DNA from: Winogradskyella forsetii
GTDB taxonomy: Bacteria; Bacteroidota; Bacteroidia; Flavobacteriales; Flavobacteriaceae
NCBI RefSeq assembly: GCF_013394595.1
Contig: NZ_CP053348.1
Span: forward strand, 2,754,001 to 2,818,000
Direction: 5' to 3'
Length of the DNA: 64,000 nt
The position numbers and the translations under genes were made by a program. Positions 29,260 to 37,314 of the stretch are shown piece after piece (position 1 is the stretch's first letter; each line of letters begins with the position of its first letter). A model generated the notes under the pieces. That model worked only from the letters and a program-made list of their open reading frames with translations. It had not been told where the DNA came from and ran no database searches.

Positions 29260-29919
29260 TTATAGGTCCTCAAGTTCAAATCGATCTACAATAGCATCAT
29301 AATCCTTAAGCGTTTTTTTAATCCAATCAAATCGTTTTTCAATAATTTCTTTTTCGGTTAATTGCCACTTTATACTTGATTTTCGTAATTGCGAAGTGAC
29401 ATGTTGCAGAATAATAGCCGCAGAAACCGAAATATTGAGACTTTCCGTAAATCCTACCATCGGGATTTTCAAAAAGCAATCCGCTTCATCGATGACTTGT
29501 TGTGACAAACCCTCAGTTTCCCTTCCAAAGAAAAAACAGGATTTTGCTGTAATATCAAAATCGAGTAACTCACAATCATTAGCATGAGGTGTCGTTGCCA
29601 CAATTTGGTAGCCTTTTGACTTTAAATCCTTGATACAATCCGTAACTGAATTATAACGATTCAAGTCCACCCACTTTTGCGCACCCATTGCAATTTCCCT
29701 ATCGATATCTTTAGAATTGACTTCTTCTACAATATTCAATTCCTGAACACCAAACACATCACAAGTTCGCATAACAGCACTGGTATTATGCAATTGGTAC
29801 ACGTCTTCAGTAGCCACTGTGAAATGCTTAGTTCGTTTATATAAAACTTTTTTAATACGTTCTGTTCGGTTTTCGGTTAAGAACGTTTCTAAATATTCTA
29901 ATAATTCCAAATTCGCCAT
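29260..29919 (-). CDS. trmH: TrmH-type tRNA/rRNA 2'-O-methyltransferase (SpoU family)
   Basis: 219 residues. The SPOUT knot is seen in the C-terminal part: FFGRETEGLSQQVIDEAD, IPMVGFTESLNISVSAAIIL, with the N-x-S-V-S-A-A motif III. An N-terminal Arg in HNTSAVMRTCDVFGV is the motif I catalytic region of TrmH (Gm18) and related enzymes. It transfers a methyl group from SAM to a ribose in RNA. This is the intact outer copy of a gene whose decayed second copy lies at 31022-31494. Its C-terminal end (29260 to about 29397) is not in the duplication. Confidence 0.9.
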   Translation of the reverse strand: MANLELLEYLETFLTENRTERIKKVLYKRTKHFTVATEDVYQLHNTSAVMRTCDVFGVQELNIVEEVNSKDIDREIAMGAQKWVDLNRYNSVTDCIKDLKSKGYQIVATTPHANDCELLDFDITAKSCFFFGRETEGLSQQVIDEADCFLKIPMVGFTESLNISVSAAIILQHVTSQLRKSSIKWQLTEKEIIEKRFDWIKKTLKDYDAIVDRFELEDL

Positions 29920-29929
29920 AGGCTAAAAA

Positions 29930-29960
29930 TAAAAAAACCTGATGACATCATCAGGCTTTT
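29930..29960 (-). terminator. Terminator of the two-domain CHRD gene
   Basis: Stem CCTGATGA with TCATCAGG around a short loop (29938-29954), T-tract on the minus strand. A diverged copy of the same terminator is at 31511-31540. Confidence 0.85.
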
Positions 29961-29982
29961 CTAAATTGTATAATATTAAATT

Positions 29983-30819
29983 TTAGATATTACTTCCAGC
30001 ATTTCCTTGTGCTACAAGTGTACCCAATTCATTAGCGCTCAAATGTACATTGATATAACCATCTACAGAAAGTACATCGTCATAATTAAATGCAGATTCG
30101 TCGTCTAACATAGATACATTCGTTTTACTCATTCCGCTTGTACCATCTACAGGGTTAAATGTAAATATAATACCGCCAGGTGCAGTGGCTACACTACCTG
30201 CATGAATGTGAGCTGGGTGCATACCACCATCTGGTGTACCCACTAATGATAATGTGGCTAAAGCTTCACCATTAACGCGTTTTGTAAATTCAGCGGTACC
30301 ACTAATACCTGCAACATCAACCGTGGCCAATGGATAGGTAACTGAATCATCAGTTAACTCGTTTTGTCCAATATCGCCTTGAGCTACAAGTGTTCCCAGA
30401 TCGTCTGCACTTAAGTGTACATTAATATAACCGTCATAGTCTAATAATTGCTCGTAGCTAATAACACTACCACCATTTAAGGTATTTGTTGTTATTGAAC
30501 TAAAACCTGTGTTACCATCAACTGTACCTAAGGTTAAGGCTATATCACCACCTTCGGCAGCAGTATTAAAATGAATATGCGCAGGATGCATTCCTCCGTC
30601 TGGTGTACCATTAAGATCTAATTCAATAGTAACCGAATTATCTGTGTTCTCAATAAATGTTGCAGTTCCTGAAATACTAGGATCGGCAACGGAACCCAAT
30701 GTATATATTTTACTTTCACCTGTTGGTCCAATTAATAGTCCTAAATCATCATCGTCGCTACAATTTACCAGTGCAACAGAAATAAATAACATTAAAACTA
30801 ATTTGAATGTCTTTGTCAT
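29983..30819 (-). CDS. CHRD-domain lipoprotein with two CHRD repeats
   Basis: 278 residues. Lipoprotein signal ends at VNC-SDDDD; the acidic SDDDD directly after the cysteine matches the surface-export signal described for Bacteroidota lipoproteins. Two CHRD domains follow (about 35-150 and 160-275), each with GGMHPAHIH, a His-rich motif that may bind metal, and DGYINVHLS. The family is extracellular, and related to chordin repeats; biochemical role unknown. A paralogue with one domain is at 31645-32115; the first domain here resembles it most, so the second is either a gain here or a loss there. Confidence 0.88.
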   Translation of the reverse strand: MTKTFKLVLMLFISVALVNCSDDDDLGLLIGPTGESKIYTLGSVADPSISGTATFIENTDNSVTIELDLNGTPDGGMHPAHIHFNTAAEGGDIALTLGTVDGNTGFSSITTNTLNGGSVISYEQLLDYDGYINVHLSADDLGTLVAQGDIGQNELTDDSVTYPLATVDVAGISGTAEFTKRVNGEALATLSLVGTPDGGMHPAHIHAGSVATAPGGIIFTFNPVDGTSGMSKTNVSMLDDESAFNYDDVLSVDGYINVHLSANELGTLVAQGNAGSNI

Positions 30820-30933
30820 ATTTTTTTATTTTTTAAATTAGACTTGCAATCTAAAAAAATCATTAATTTACGATTTGCTTAAACAGAATTGATCTTAACG
30901 CATATACAATAGGAGTTTAAAGAAGACTGATAA

Positions 30934-31017
30934 ATGAAACACATCGTCGTATTAACAGGAGCTGGAATGAGCGCCGAAAGTGGTATAAAAACATTTAGGG
31001 ATGCAGACGGACTTTAG
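30934..31017 (+). pseudogene. 5' fragment of a second sir2 gene
   Basis: ATG at 30934 opens 27 codons (MKHIVVLTGAGMSAESGIKTF...) that match the start of the sir2 gene at 33440-34162 codon for codon, then TAG at 31015. Four differences from the intact gene, all synonymous, plus TGG to TAG at the end. Just after, the sequence runs into the decayed trmH copy, with a short shared ACATG near the join. It shows what the native sir2 N-terminus looked like before the IS insertion. Confidence 0.85.
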
Positions 31018-31021
31018 AAAA

Positions 31022-31494
31022 AGGACATGTTGAAGAATAATAGCTACTGAAACCGAAATATTGGGTCTTTCAATAAACCCTCCCATCGGGATTTTAAAAA
31101 AGTAATCAGCTTCCTCCATGACTTGTTGTGACAGACCGTCAGTTTCCCTTCCAAAGAAAAAACAGGATTTTGCTGTATTGTTAAAATTTATTACCTCACA
31201 ATCATTAGCATGAGATGTTGTTACCACAATTTGGTAGCCTTTTGACTTAAAATCTTTAATGCCATCCGTAACTGAACTATAATGATTCAAGTCCACCTAA
31301 TTTTGTTTACCCATTGCGATTTCCCTATCGGTATCTTTAGAATTGATTTCTTCTATAATATTCAATTTCTGAACTCCAAACATATCATAAGTTCGCCTAA
31401 CAACACTAGTAACATGCAATTAGTACGTGTCTACACTGTCAACTGTTTTTAGTTAAGAAAGTTTCTCAGTACTTTCAAGTTTTAAATCTCGCAT
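31022..31494 (-). pseudogene. Decayed copy of trmH
   Basis: Clearly homologous along its length to 29397-29919 on the same strand, roughly four bases in five identical by eye. The C-terminal end is missing where it joins the sir2 fragment. The copy has lost function: the tryptophan of AQKWVDLN is a TAG stop, and there are frame-breaking deletions near the 5' end. One open stretch (30952-31296) is a remnant, not a gene. Confidence 0.9.
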
Positions 31495-31510
31495 AGTCTA
31501 AAAATAGAAA

Positions 31511-31540
31511 AACCTGATGAAATCATCAGATTTTTTCTCT
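31511..31540 (-). terminator. Terminator of the one-domain CHRD gene (duplicated copy)
   Basis: CCTGATGA with TCATCAG around AA, flanked by A and T tracts; same layout as the terminator at 29930-29960. It lies about 105 bases beyond the CHRD stop codon. Confidence 0.6.
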
Positions 31541-31644
31541 AAATGCATTGCAAATTCTTAATACTTTCAAAAATTAGATTTTACAATTAATGAAAAAGCT
31601 CGATGAAAAAGTCACTAAAGCCTTTTTTAAATCGAGGAAAATCT

Positions 31645-32115
31645 TTAATCTATTCCTAACTCATTCTGCCCAATATTCCCCTGTGCTACGATTGTTTCTA
31701 AGTCATTTGCGCTTAAATGGACATTGATATATCCGTCGAAATCTAAAAATTCCTCATAATTAATTGGTGTTCCATCATCTAAAGTACTTGTAGTTATAGA
31801 ACTAAAACCTGTTGCCCCATCAACAGTTCCTAAAGTTAGAGCAATAGCACCACCTTCAAAAGCTGTATTAAAATGAATATGAGCAGGATGCATACCTCCA
31901 CTAGAGGTCCCACTTAAGTCTAATTCAATTGTTGTTGAATTGTCAAAGTTCTTTATAAATTCTGCAGTTCCAATGATATTTGAATCATTTAATGATCCTA
32001 AATTATAGGTTTTACTTTCTCCAGTTGGACCTGTTGCTCCATCATCATCACTACTGCAATTAAATAGAGTCGCAGTTATAAACATTAAAAGAACTAATTT
32101 GATAATCTTTTTCAT
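31645..32115 (-). CDS. CHRD-domain lipoprotein, single repeat
   Basis: 156 residues. Lipoprotein signal ending FNC-SSDDD, a likely surface-export signal. One CHRD domain (about 35-152) with GGMHPAHIHFNT and FDGYINVHLS. Strongly similar to the first CHRD domain of the gene at 29983-30819, of which it is a duplicate. It keeps an open frame and a normal signal, so it is probably functional although the neighbouring trmH copy has decayed. Confidence 0.87.
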   Translation of the reverse strand: MKKIIKLVLLMFITATLFNCSSDDDGATGPTGESKTYNLGSLNDSNIIGTAEFIKNFDNSTTIELDLSGTSSGGMHPAHIHFNTAFEGGAIALTLGTVDGATGFSSITTSTLDDGTPINYEEFLDFDGYINVHLSANDLETIVAQGNIGQNELGID

Positions 32116-32275
32116 ATATTTTAAGTTTTTAATTACGACCTTAATCTAAAATAATTTCTAAAATCTATCTTGCTTTTTCAAAACTTATATTAACTCATTT
32201 ACATTAAACACTTTTAAATAATGAAACACTGGAATGTCTAGTTTAGCTGGGACGAATTTTTACGGTCATAAATTA

Positions 32276-32283
32276 TATATTTG
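32276..32283 (+). promoter_or_regulatory. Candidate -7 promoter box of the IS element
   Basis: TATATTTG, a perfect TAnnTTTG match just 4 bases before the orfA ATG, so the leader would be very short or absent. Confidence 0.45.
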
Positions 32284-32287
32284 AATT

Positions 32288-32569
32288 ATGGCAAAAAGAT
32301 ATGACAATGAATTAAAGGTTACAATAGTAGAACTATTGCAATCAGGAATGAAAGCAAAACAAATAAGTGAGGATTATGGTGTTGCTACCAGCCTTATAAG
32401 TCGCTGGAAAAAGGATTACGAGGCTAAATCTGGAGACTTTTCCAAGAAAAGAGAACTTACTATGGAAGAGCAAGAACTTAAATCGTTACGTAAAGAATTA
32501 CGAGATGTAAAAATGGAGCGTGATATCTTAAAAAAGGCAGTAAGCATCTTTTCCAAGAGCGACCACTAA
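32288..32569 (+). CDS. IS3-family transposase OrfA (HTH protein)
   Basis: 93 residues. An IS3/IS911-type helix-turn-helix (YDNELKVTIVELLQSGMKAKQISEDYGVATSLISRWKKD) is followed by a leucine-zipper-like coiled coil (MEEQELKSLRKELRDVKMERDILKKAV). It binds the IS ends and regulates transposition. Near its 3' end the sequence A-AAA-AAG (32530-32536) is a classic -1 slippery heptamer in the right frame; slipping leads into the OrfB frame and gives the OrfAB transposase. Confidence 0.95.
   Translation: MAKRYDNELKVTIVELLQSGMKAKQISEDYGVATSLISRWKKDYEAKSGDFSKKRELTMEEQELKSLRKELRDVKMERDILKKAVSIFSKSDH
32530..32536 (+). promoter_or_regulatory. -1 frameshift slippery site of the IS element
   Basis: A-AAA-AAG in the orfA frame. 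After slipping, reading continues GGC-AGT-AAG and runs without a stop through KYQFILSNESDF into orfB at 32605. Confidence 0.85.
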
Positions 32570-32604
32570 AATATCAATTCATTTTATCAAATGAATCAGA
32601 TTTT

Positions 32605-33450
32605 GTGGTTGAGAAGATGTGTAAATGTATGCATGTCAGTAAAAACGCATATTACAATTGGCGTAAGAATAGGGATTTAGTAAGGACTAAAGACTCTGTA
32701 ATATTACTAAAGGAAAGGATTAGAGCTATTTTTGAAGATAGTAAAGAGATTTATGGAAGCTGTAGAATACAGAAAATGTTAGAACGAGAAAACTTGAATT
32801 ATTGCCGTTCCTATATTGCAATATTGATGAAAGAAATGGGGTTAAAAAGTGTTTTAAAAAGAAAGTTTGTAAATACAACAGATTCCAAGCATAACTTTCC
32901 ATTGGCTAAAAATGAGCTAGATAGAGAATTTTCAAGTTCAACAATAGGAGAAAAATGGGTGTCTGACATCACTTACATTAGAGTAAATGACAACTGGAAT
33001 TATCTAACAACTATTATAGATTTAGCAGACAGAAAGGTTGTAGGATGGGCGTTAAGCGAAGATATGACTGTACAGAATACGGTGTTAAAAGCTTGGATTC
33101 ATGCCAGAAGAAATCGAACTATTTCAAATAATTTCATATTTCATTCCGATAGAGGCGTTCAGTATGCAGCCAATACAATGACAAGTATTTTTTCTTTCAA
33201 TAGCAATATAACACAATCCATGAGTAGAAAAGGGAACTGTTGGGATAATGCAGTAGCAGAAAGCTTTTTTAAGACCATTAAGCACGAATGGCTATATCGG
33301 TTTAAGTTTACGTCATACTTACAGTTATTTGACAAAATAAGCCAGTACATTACTTGGTATAATACTAAAAGAATTCATTCAAGCTTAGATTACTTAACAC
33401 CACTTGAAATGGAACTTAAATTAAAACGAATTATTAACAATGCGGCCTAA
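32605..33450 (+). CDS. IS3-family transposase OrfB (DDE integrase domain)
   Basis: 281 residues from the ATG at 32605; the frame is open further upstream to the slippery site, so the natural product is probably an OrfAB fusion of about 385 residues. The integrase core has all three acidic residues: Asp121 (WVSDITY), Asp182 (FHSDRGVQY) and Glu219 (NCWDNAVAESFF), with the HTH_21 helix before it. The stop codon overlaps the new start of sir2 (ATGCGGCCTAA, 33440-33450). Confidence 0.95.
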   Translation: MVEKMCKCMHVSKNAYYNWRKNRDLVRTKDSVILLKERIRAIFEDSKEIYGSCRIQKMLERENLNYCRSYIAILMKEMGLKSVLKRKFVNTTDSKHNFPLAKNELDREFSSSTIGEKWVSDITYIRVNDNWNYLTTIIDLADRKVVGWALSEDMTVQNTVLKAWIHARRNRTISNNFIFHSDRGVQYAANTMTSIFSFNSNITQSMSRKGNCWDNAVAESFFKTIKHEWLYRFKFTSYLQLFDKISQYITWYNTKRIHSSLDYLTPLEMELKLKRIINNAA

Positions 33451-34162
33451 AAAATTAGTCCCATTTTTATTAGGTAGTCCACACATCGTCGTATTAACAG
33501 GAGCTGGCATGAGTGCCGAAAGTGGTATAAAAACATTTAGGGATGCGGATGGACTTTGGGAAGGCCATGATGTTTTGGAAGTCGCTTCTCCAGAAGGTTT
33601 TGCGAGAAACCCTGAATTGGTCCTAAATTTTTATAACGAAAGACGACAACAATTAAATGAGGTAGAGCCCAACCAAGCACATAGAGATTTAGCTCAACTT
33701 GAAAATGATTATAAAGTCACAATTATAACCCAAAATGTTGATGACTTGCACGAAAGAGCTGGTAGCTCTGATGTTGTACATCTTCATGGTGAATTAAGAA
33801 AAATACGAAGTACAGTAAACCACAATGACATCCAAGACTGGACAGAGGATATTAATCTTGGTGACTTGTGCGACAATGGCCATCAATTACGTCCGCATAT
33901 TGTGTGGTTCGGAGAAGCCGTTCCTGAAATTGAAACCGCTATTAAAATTTGCTATGCCGCAGATATTTTAGTCATTATAGGTACAAGTATGCAGGTCTAT
34001 CCTGCGGCAAGCTTAATTGATTACGTGCAACCAGACACTCCGGTTTATTATATAGATCCTAAACCAGCTATTGGCAGTGGTGGCATGATAACCGTTATTG
34101 CCAAATCTGCTACGGAAGGCATGAAGGAACTCTTAAATATTTTCCAACGAAAAAAGCCATAA
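33440..34162 (+). CDS. Sir2-family NAD-dependent protein deacylase with an IS-derived N-terminus
   Basis: 240 residues as read now. Residues 1-14 come from the right end of the IS element; native sequence resumes at His15 (HIVVLTGAGMSAESG), and the original start, MK before that His, is stranded left of the IS at 32221. The NAD site is GAGMSAESGIKTFRDADG, then TQNVDDLHERAG; catalytic His is His116 (HLHGE). Tyr65 and Arg68 (FYNERR) are the pair that marks class III sirtuins able to remove succinyl/malonyl groups. The zinc ribbon is nearly gone: one cysteine (Cys144) is left where CobB has several. The start overlaps orfB by 11 bases. Confidence 0.88.
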   Translation: MRPKKLVPFLLGSPHIVVLTGAGMSAESGIKTFRDADGLWEGHDVLEVASPEGFARNPELVLNFYNERRQQLNEVEPNQAHRDLAQLENDYKVTIITQNVDDLHERAGSSDVVHLHGELRKIRSTVNHNDIQDWTEDINLGDLCDNGHQLRPHIVWFGEAVPEIETAIKICYAADILVIIGTSMQVYPAASLIDYVQPDTPVYYIDPKPAIGSGGMITVIAKSATEGMKELLNIFQRKKP

Positions 34163-34205
34163 GGCTAAACTAGTCTACGGCTTTTCAACTAACTAATTAA
34201 AATAA

Positions 34206-34724
34206 TCAACTTTTTATATAAACTAAGGTCACATCCTCTGCAACATCAAAATAGTCTGTACCATTATACATTTCTATTTCAAACAAATCAGGAATAACAA
34301 CAGTCAATGTATTGCCAGAAATTGTGCCTACAGCCGTTCTACCTTGTAATTCTAAGGACAATTGACTTCCGTTTTGAGTAAATGTTGTCTGTGTATCAAA
34401 ACCATTAAGGCATTGGTACTGATAGCTATAATCGGTTGGACTATTGACCTCTGCTGAAATATAAGTCAATGCACTAACTAATCTAGCACTACCATCAGCG
34501 TCGAAACTTACATAATCGTCATCATAACATGGTGTTTCTTTAAATAAATTTTGGGTTGCAATTCCGTCTTCATTGAAATCGAATGCAGTTTCTATACTCA
34601 GTGTTGTTAATGTCCATATACCTTCAGGATTTGCATTTGAGCTAGAACCATCATCATCCGATGAACAAGACAGCAGATATAAGGCACAAGCGATAACAAG
34701 AATGTTTTTAATTTTTGTTTTCAT
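34206..34724 (-). CDS. Lipocalin-like surface lipoprotein
   Basis: 172 residues. Signal peptide ends LSC-SSDDDG, a likely surface-export lipoprotein signal. The mature part is a beta-rich lipocalin-like domain (EGIWTLTTLSIETAFDFNEDGIATQNLF, then TQNGSQLSLELQGRTAVGTISGNTLTV), with two cysteines in ETPCYDDDYV and YQCLNGF that may form a disulphide. It is related to the lipoprotein at 60116-60661 (same order EG-W-T ... DLN-DG-T--NL-E--CY). Function unknown. Confidence 0.82.
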   Translation of the reverse strand: MKTKIKNILVIACALYLLSCSSDDDGSSSNANPEGIWTLTTLSIETAFDFNEDGIATQNLFKETPCYDDDYVSFDADGSARLVSALTYISAEVNSPTDYSYQYQCLNGFDTQTTFTQNGSQLSLELQGRTAVGTISGNTLTVVIPDLFEIEMYNGTDYFDVAEDVTLVYIKS

Positions 34725-34918
34725 AATAGTGTTGATTTTTATAGTTCACTATTATATCGAAGAACAGTTAAAATGTCAGCAAAAAGATTAAAATACGAGA
34801 TGAATTATAATAATTATGAGTTGGAGTCCTCATTAATTATATGCACTTAAACACTTAATTAACAAAAGTCTTAAAAGGTTTTCTATATACATAAGAAAGC
34901 TTTAAGGCCAACTCCAGA

Positions 34919-36151
34919 TCACCTATTCTTTGCCTCAATCCACTTACTCATATATTTTGAACTTTGCATACTTTGATGCATCAATAACTGACCAATAAAG
35001 TTATTTTCACGATAGGCTTTTAAATTCTTTAAAAGTTCAGACATGTGAAGAGCAAAATCAGATTCAAATTCAGTTTTCTCAAAACGTTTTCTCAAAACTT
35101 CAAAACCATTTTGTTGTTTTTGTTCCCAGATTTCAGAATTGTTATACAACAAAATGACTTTCTCAACAAAAGCTTCAGCATCAACATTCACAAACCCATT
35201 GGTTTCCAATTCACCAAAAATACCTTCAGCGGCTATCTCAGTCATTACGCAAGGTGTTCCATTTTGCATGGCATCAATTAGCTTACCTTTTAATCCTGCA
35301 CCAAAACGCAAAGGAGCCAAACAGACTTTTGCATTTTGCATTACTTCGTTCACATCTTGCGCAAAGCCTTTAATGAAAAAGCCTTCTTTTTTATTATTGA
35401 GTTGTGATACTTTTTGAGATTCGTAAGCACCATATATGTGTATTTCAGTTTTAGGTAATTGTTTTCTAATCAATGGCCAAATGGTTTGCTTCAAATATAA
35501 AATGGCATCGTAGTTTGGTGCATGAAGAAAATTACCTATGGTTATAAAATGCTGTCGGTTTTCAAAATTTGGTAGTTTTTCTATGTTATCTTCAGAAATG
35601 GGATCCAGCAAAAAAGGCAAATAATAAAGTAAGCTTTTATCGATTTTAAACTGACTTATTAAAATATCCATTTCAGCCTCAGAAATAATTAAGCTCAAAT
35701 CGCAACGATATATACTTGCTATTTCGCGTTTGGTAATAGCGTTCTGTAAGTGTGCTGTGGAAACAACTTCATTTTGTTTTAATGCCACTTCCCTAGCCTT
35801 GCGTAACCCATGAAAATCTTCGGTATCTAAAATTCTTAAAGCGTCCGGACAATGTTCTGCTGCGCGCCAACCATATTGTTCTTCGGTCATAAAACGATCA
35901 AACAATACCGCATCTGGACCCAAGTCTTTTATAAATACATCGAAAGAGGAATCATTTAACAGAATAGGCTGTTTTTCAACATTAATTGAGCTTAAATCAT
36001 AGGTATTAGGCGAAGTTTTAGCAGCCGAAGAAAACGTAATTACATATCCCTGATTTTGAAATTGTTCTACCAACTGAAGCATACGACTACCAGCTGCAGA
36101 ACTTTTAGGCTCTGGCCAAACTAGACCAATAATTAATAATTTTTTTTTCAT
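34919..36151 (-). CDS. Glycosyltransferase, GT-B fold (family 4-like)
   Basis: 410 residues, no signal peptide. N-terminal half opens with KKLLIIGLVWPEPKSSAAGSRMLQLV, the glycine-rich acceptor loop of GT-B enzymes. The C-terminal half has HAPNYDAILYLK, HIYGAY and the sugar-nucleotide site FGAGLKGKLIDAMQNGTPCVMTEIAAEGI. It probably acts on a cell-surface polysaccharide or glycoprotein. No other polysaccharide genes are near, so acceptor and sugar are unknown. Confidence 0.85.
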   Translation of the reverse strand: MKKKLLIIGLVWPEPKSSAAGSRMLQLVEQFQNQGYVITFSSAAKTSPNTYDLSSINVEKQPILLNDSSFDVFIKDLGPDAVLFDRFMTEEQYGWRAAEHCPDALRILDTEDFHGLRKAREVALKQNEVVSTAHLQNAITKREIASIYRCDLSLIISEAEMDILISQFKIDKSLLYYLPFLLDPISEDNIEKLPNFENRQHFITIGNFLHAPNYDAILYLKQTIWPLIRKQLPKTEIHIYGAYESQKVSQLNNKKEGFFIKGFAQDVNEVMQNAKVCLAPLRFGAGLKGKLIDAMQNGTPCVMTEIAAEGIFGELETNGFVNVDAEAFVEKVILLYNNSEIWEQKQQNGFEVLRKRFEKTEFESDFALHMSELLKNLKAYRENNFIGQLLMHQSMQSSKYMSKWIEAKNR

Positions 36152-36167
36152 TCAAAAATAAAAAATC

Positions 36168-36222
36168 TCAAAAATTTAAATCCCAAATTCCATTGAGCAT
36201 CTTTTTGGAATTTGGGATTTAG
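36168..36222 (-). terminator. Terminator of the heme-binding-domain gene
   Basis: A perfect 15-bp stem, AAATCCCAAATTCCA (36178-36192) with its complement at 36206-36220, followed on the minus strand by interrupted T-runs. Confidence 0.65.
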
Positions 36223-36240
36223 AGATTGACAATTGCTTTT

Positions 36241-36714
36241 TTACTGAGGTTCTTTTAAAAATGCATATTTCAAACGCACCGTTTTTGCCCAAGAAACCAC
36301 AGCATCAATTTGCTCTTGCGACAGATCTGCATCTCCATGTGTCCATGTGTAACTTGGTAATGGCATTTCTTTTTCTTCAACCATTTCAATTAACTCGTCC
36401 AGTTTATGGTCTTTTTTCTTGTCGGAATAGTCATTCCATTTGGAGATATTAAAATGTTTCTTTCCATCTTCCACATGTTCTGCCAACCAATAATTGACTG
36501 GTGTAATTTTATCGTACCAAGGATAACGCGTATGGTCACTATGGCAATCATTGCAGGTGTTTTTTAGAACTAACTTTACGTCTTCCGGCGGATTTGTATC
36601 TGCATAAAAAGCTTCAACTGAAGTTACATCACCATCGTTTTTCTCTGGCCCAAAAAACTGGGCAATAATAAATACCACTAAAAGTAAAAGTCCTATTTTT
36701 TTTAAAATCTTCAT
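36241..36714 (-). CDS. Heme-binding-domain (cytochrome c-like) envelope protein
   Basis: 157 residues. One N-terminal membrane helix or uncleaved signal (ILKKIGLLLLVVFIIAQFFG). The CxxCH heme site is Cys54-Asn-Asp-Cys57-His58 (NTCNDCHSDHTRYPWYDKITP). The following W-L-A-E-H-V-x-x-G-K-K-H-F-N-x-S-x-W stretch is characteristic of the Haem_bd family, and EKEMPLPSYTWTH holds the distal methionine candidate. It probably carries electrons in the periplasm. Not in an operon with an oxidase. Confidence 0.88.
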   Translation of the reverse strand: MKILKKIGLLLLVVFIIAQFFGPEKNDGDVTSVEAFYADTNPPEDVKLVLKNTCNDCHSDHTRYPWYDKITPVNYWLAEHVEDGKKHFNISKWNDYSDKKKDHKLDELIEMVEEKEMPLPSYTWTHGDADLSQEQIDAVVSWAKTVRLKYAFLKEPQ

Positions 36715-36753
36715 TTTTATTTAATTTTAGACCTCTAAATTAATCATTTTCCA

Positions 36754-37314
36754 TTGACCAAGGCAGAACTCTACCAAGAATTAAGTTACGTGAATCATTC
36801 ACGCGAAAAACGATTGCAATATGCCAAGCTGGTTATTGATAATCCTGAATTGATTCCAACTCTTTTAGACATTCTTTTTGATGTGGATGATAAAATTTCG
36901 TGCAGAGCGGCATGGGTTTTCGAATTTATGTGTGGCGAAAAACTCGAAGCTATTGTTCCATATCTTAACACATTTACCGAAAACCTTTCAAAAGTTCATT
37001 TAGATTCTGCGGTTAGACCTGTGGCAAAGGTTTGCGAATATCTCGTTAAAGCCAATTATTCCAAAACAGACAATGCTATTAAAACACATCTTACAGAAAC
37101 ACATAAAGAAAAAATTATAGAAGCTTGTTTCGATTGGATGATTAATGATGAAAAGATTGCTCCCAAAGCCTACGCCATGAACGCTTTGTTTTTATTGGGA
37201 CATGAATATGACTGGATTCACCCTGAATTAGCCATTATTTTAGAACGCGACTTTCAGATGCAGAGTTCTGGGTTTAAGGCCCGTGCTCGACATATTTTGA
37301 AGAAGATAAAATAA
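36754..37314 (+). CDS. Helical-repeat (HEAT-like) cytoplasmic protein, TTG start
   Basis: 186 residues, all alpha-helical. Pairs of helices (LIPTLLDILFDVDDKISCRAAWVFEFMCGEKL; APKAYAMNALFLLGHEYDW; KARARHILKKI) resemble HEAT/armadillo repeats, suggesting a protein- or RNA-binding scaffold. Close flavobacterial homologues are, as I recall, often labelled adenylosuccinate lyase, which nothing in the sequence supports; the true purB is at 47075. The start is TTG at 36754: no ATG lies between the upstream in-frame stop and residue 35. Confidence 0.7.
   Translation: MTKAELYQELSYVNHSREKRLQYAKLVIDNPELIPTLLDILFDVDDKISCRAAWVFEFMCGEKLEAIVPYLNTFTENLSKVHLDSAVRPVAKVCEYLVKANYSKTDNAIKTHLTETHKEKIIEACFDWMINDEKIAPKAYAMNALFLLGHEYDWIHPELAIILERDFQMQSSGFKARARHILKKIK

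Larger units (their letters stand above)
31025..32229. repeat. Second copy of a tandemly duplicated trmH-CHRD-sir2 block
   Basis: The order trmH, terminator, CHRD lipoprotein, start of sir2 occurs twice: 29397-31017 and here up to 32229, continuing in sir2 beyond the IS element. The outer genes (first trmH, second sir2) are whole; the inner ones are broken. Divergence is uneven: trmH copies differ widely, sir2 starts are almost identical. Confidence 0.8.
32230..33481 (+). mobile_element. IS3-family insertion sequence, complete, 1252 bp
   Basis: Ends are TGGA...TCCA with imperfect terminal inverted repeats of about 36 bp (shared blocks TGGA, CTA, TGGGAC, AATTTTT). A 3-bp target duplication CAC flanks it (32227-32229 and 33482-33484); the uninterrupted target ATGAAACACATCGTCG survives in the sir2 fragment at 30934, which proves the ends. 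It carries orfA, a slippery A6G site and orfB with intact DDE residues. Likely still active and a fairly recent arrival. It landed in codon 3 of sir2. Confidence 0.93.

Noticed and set aside
30952-31296. 114-residue minus-strand frame as a gene
   Set aside because: It is the readable middle of the decayed trmH copy and runs backwards through the sir2 fragment.
36754-37314. Adenylosuccinate lyase as the name of this helical protein
   Set aside because: No lyase signature. The real PurB with GSSAMPHK is at 47075-48418.
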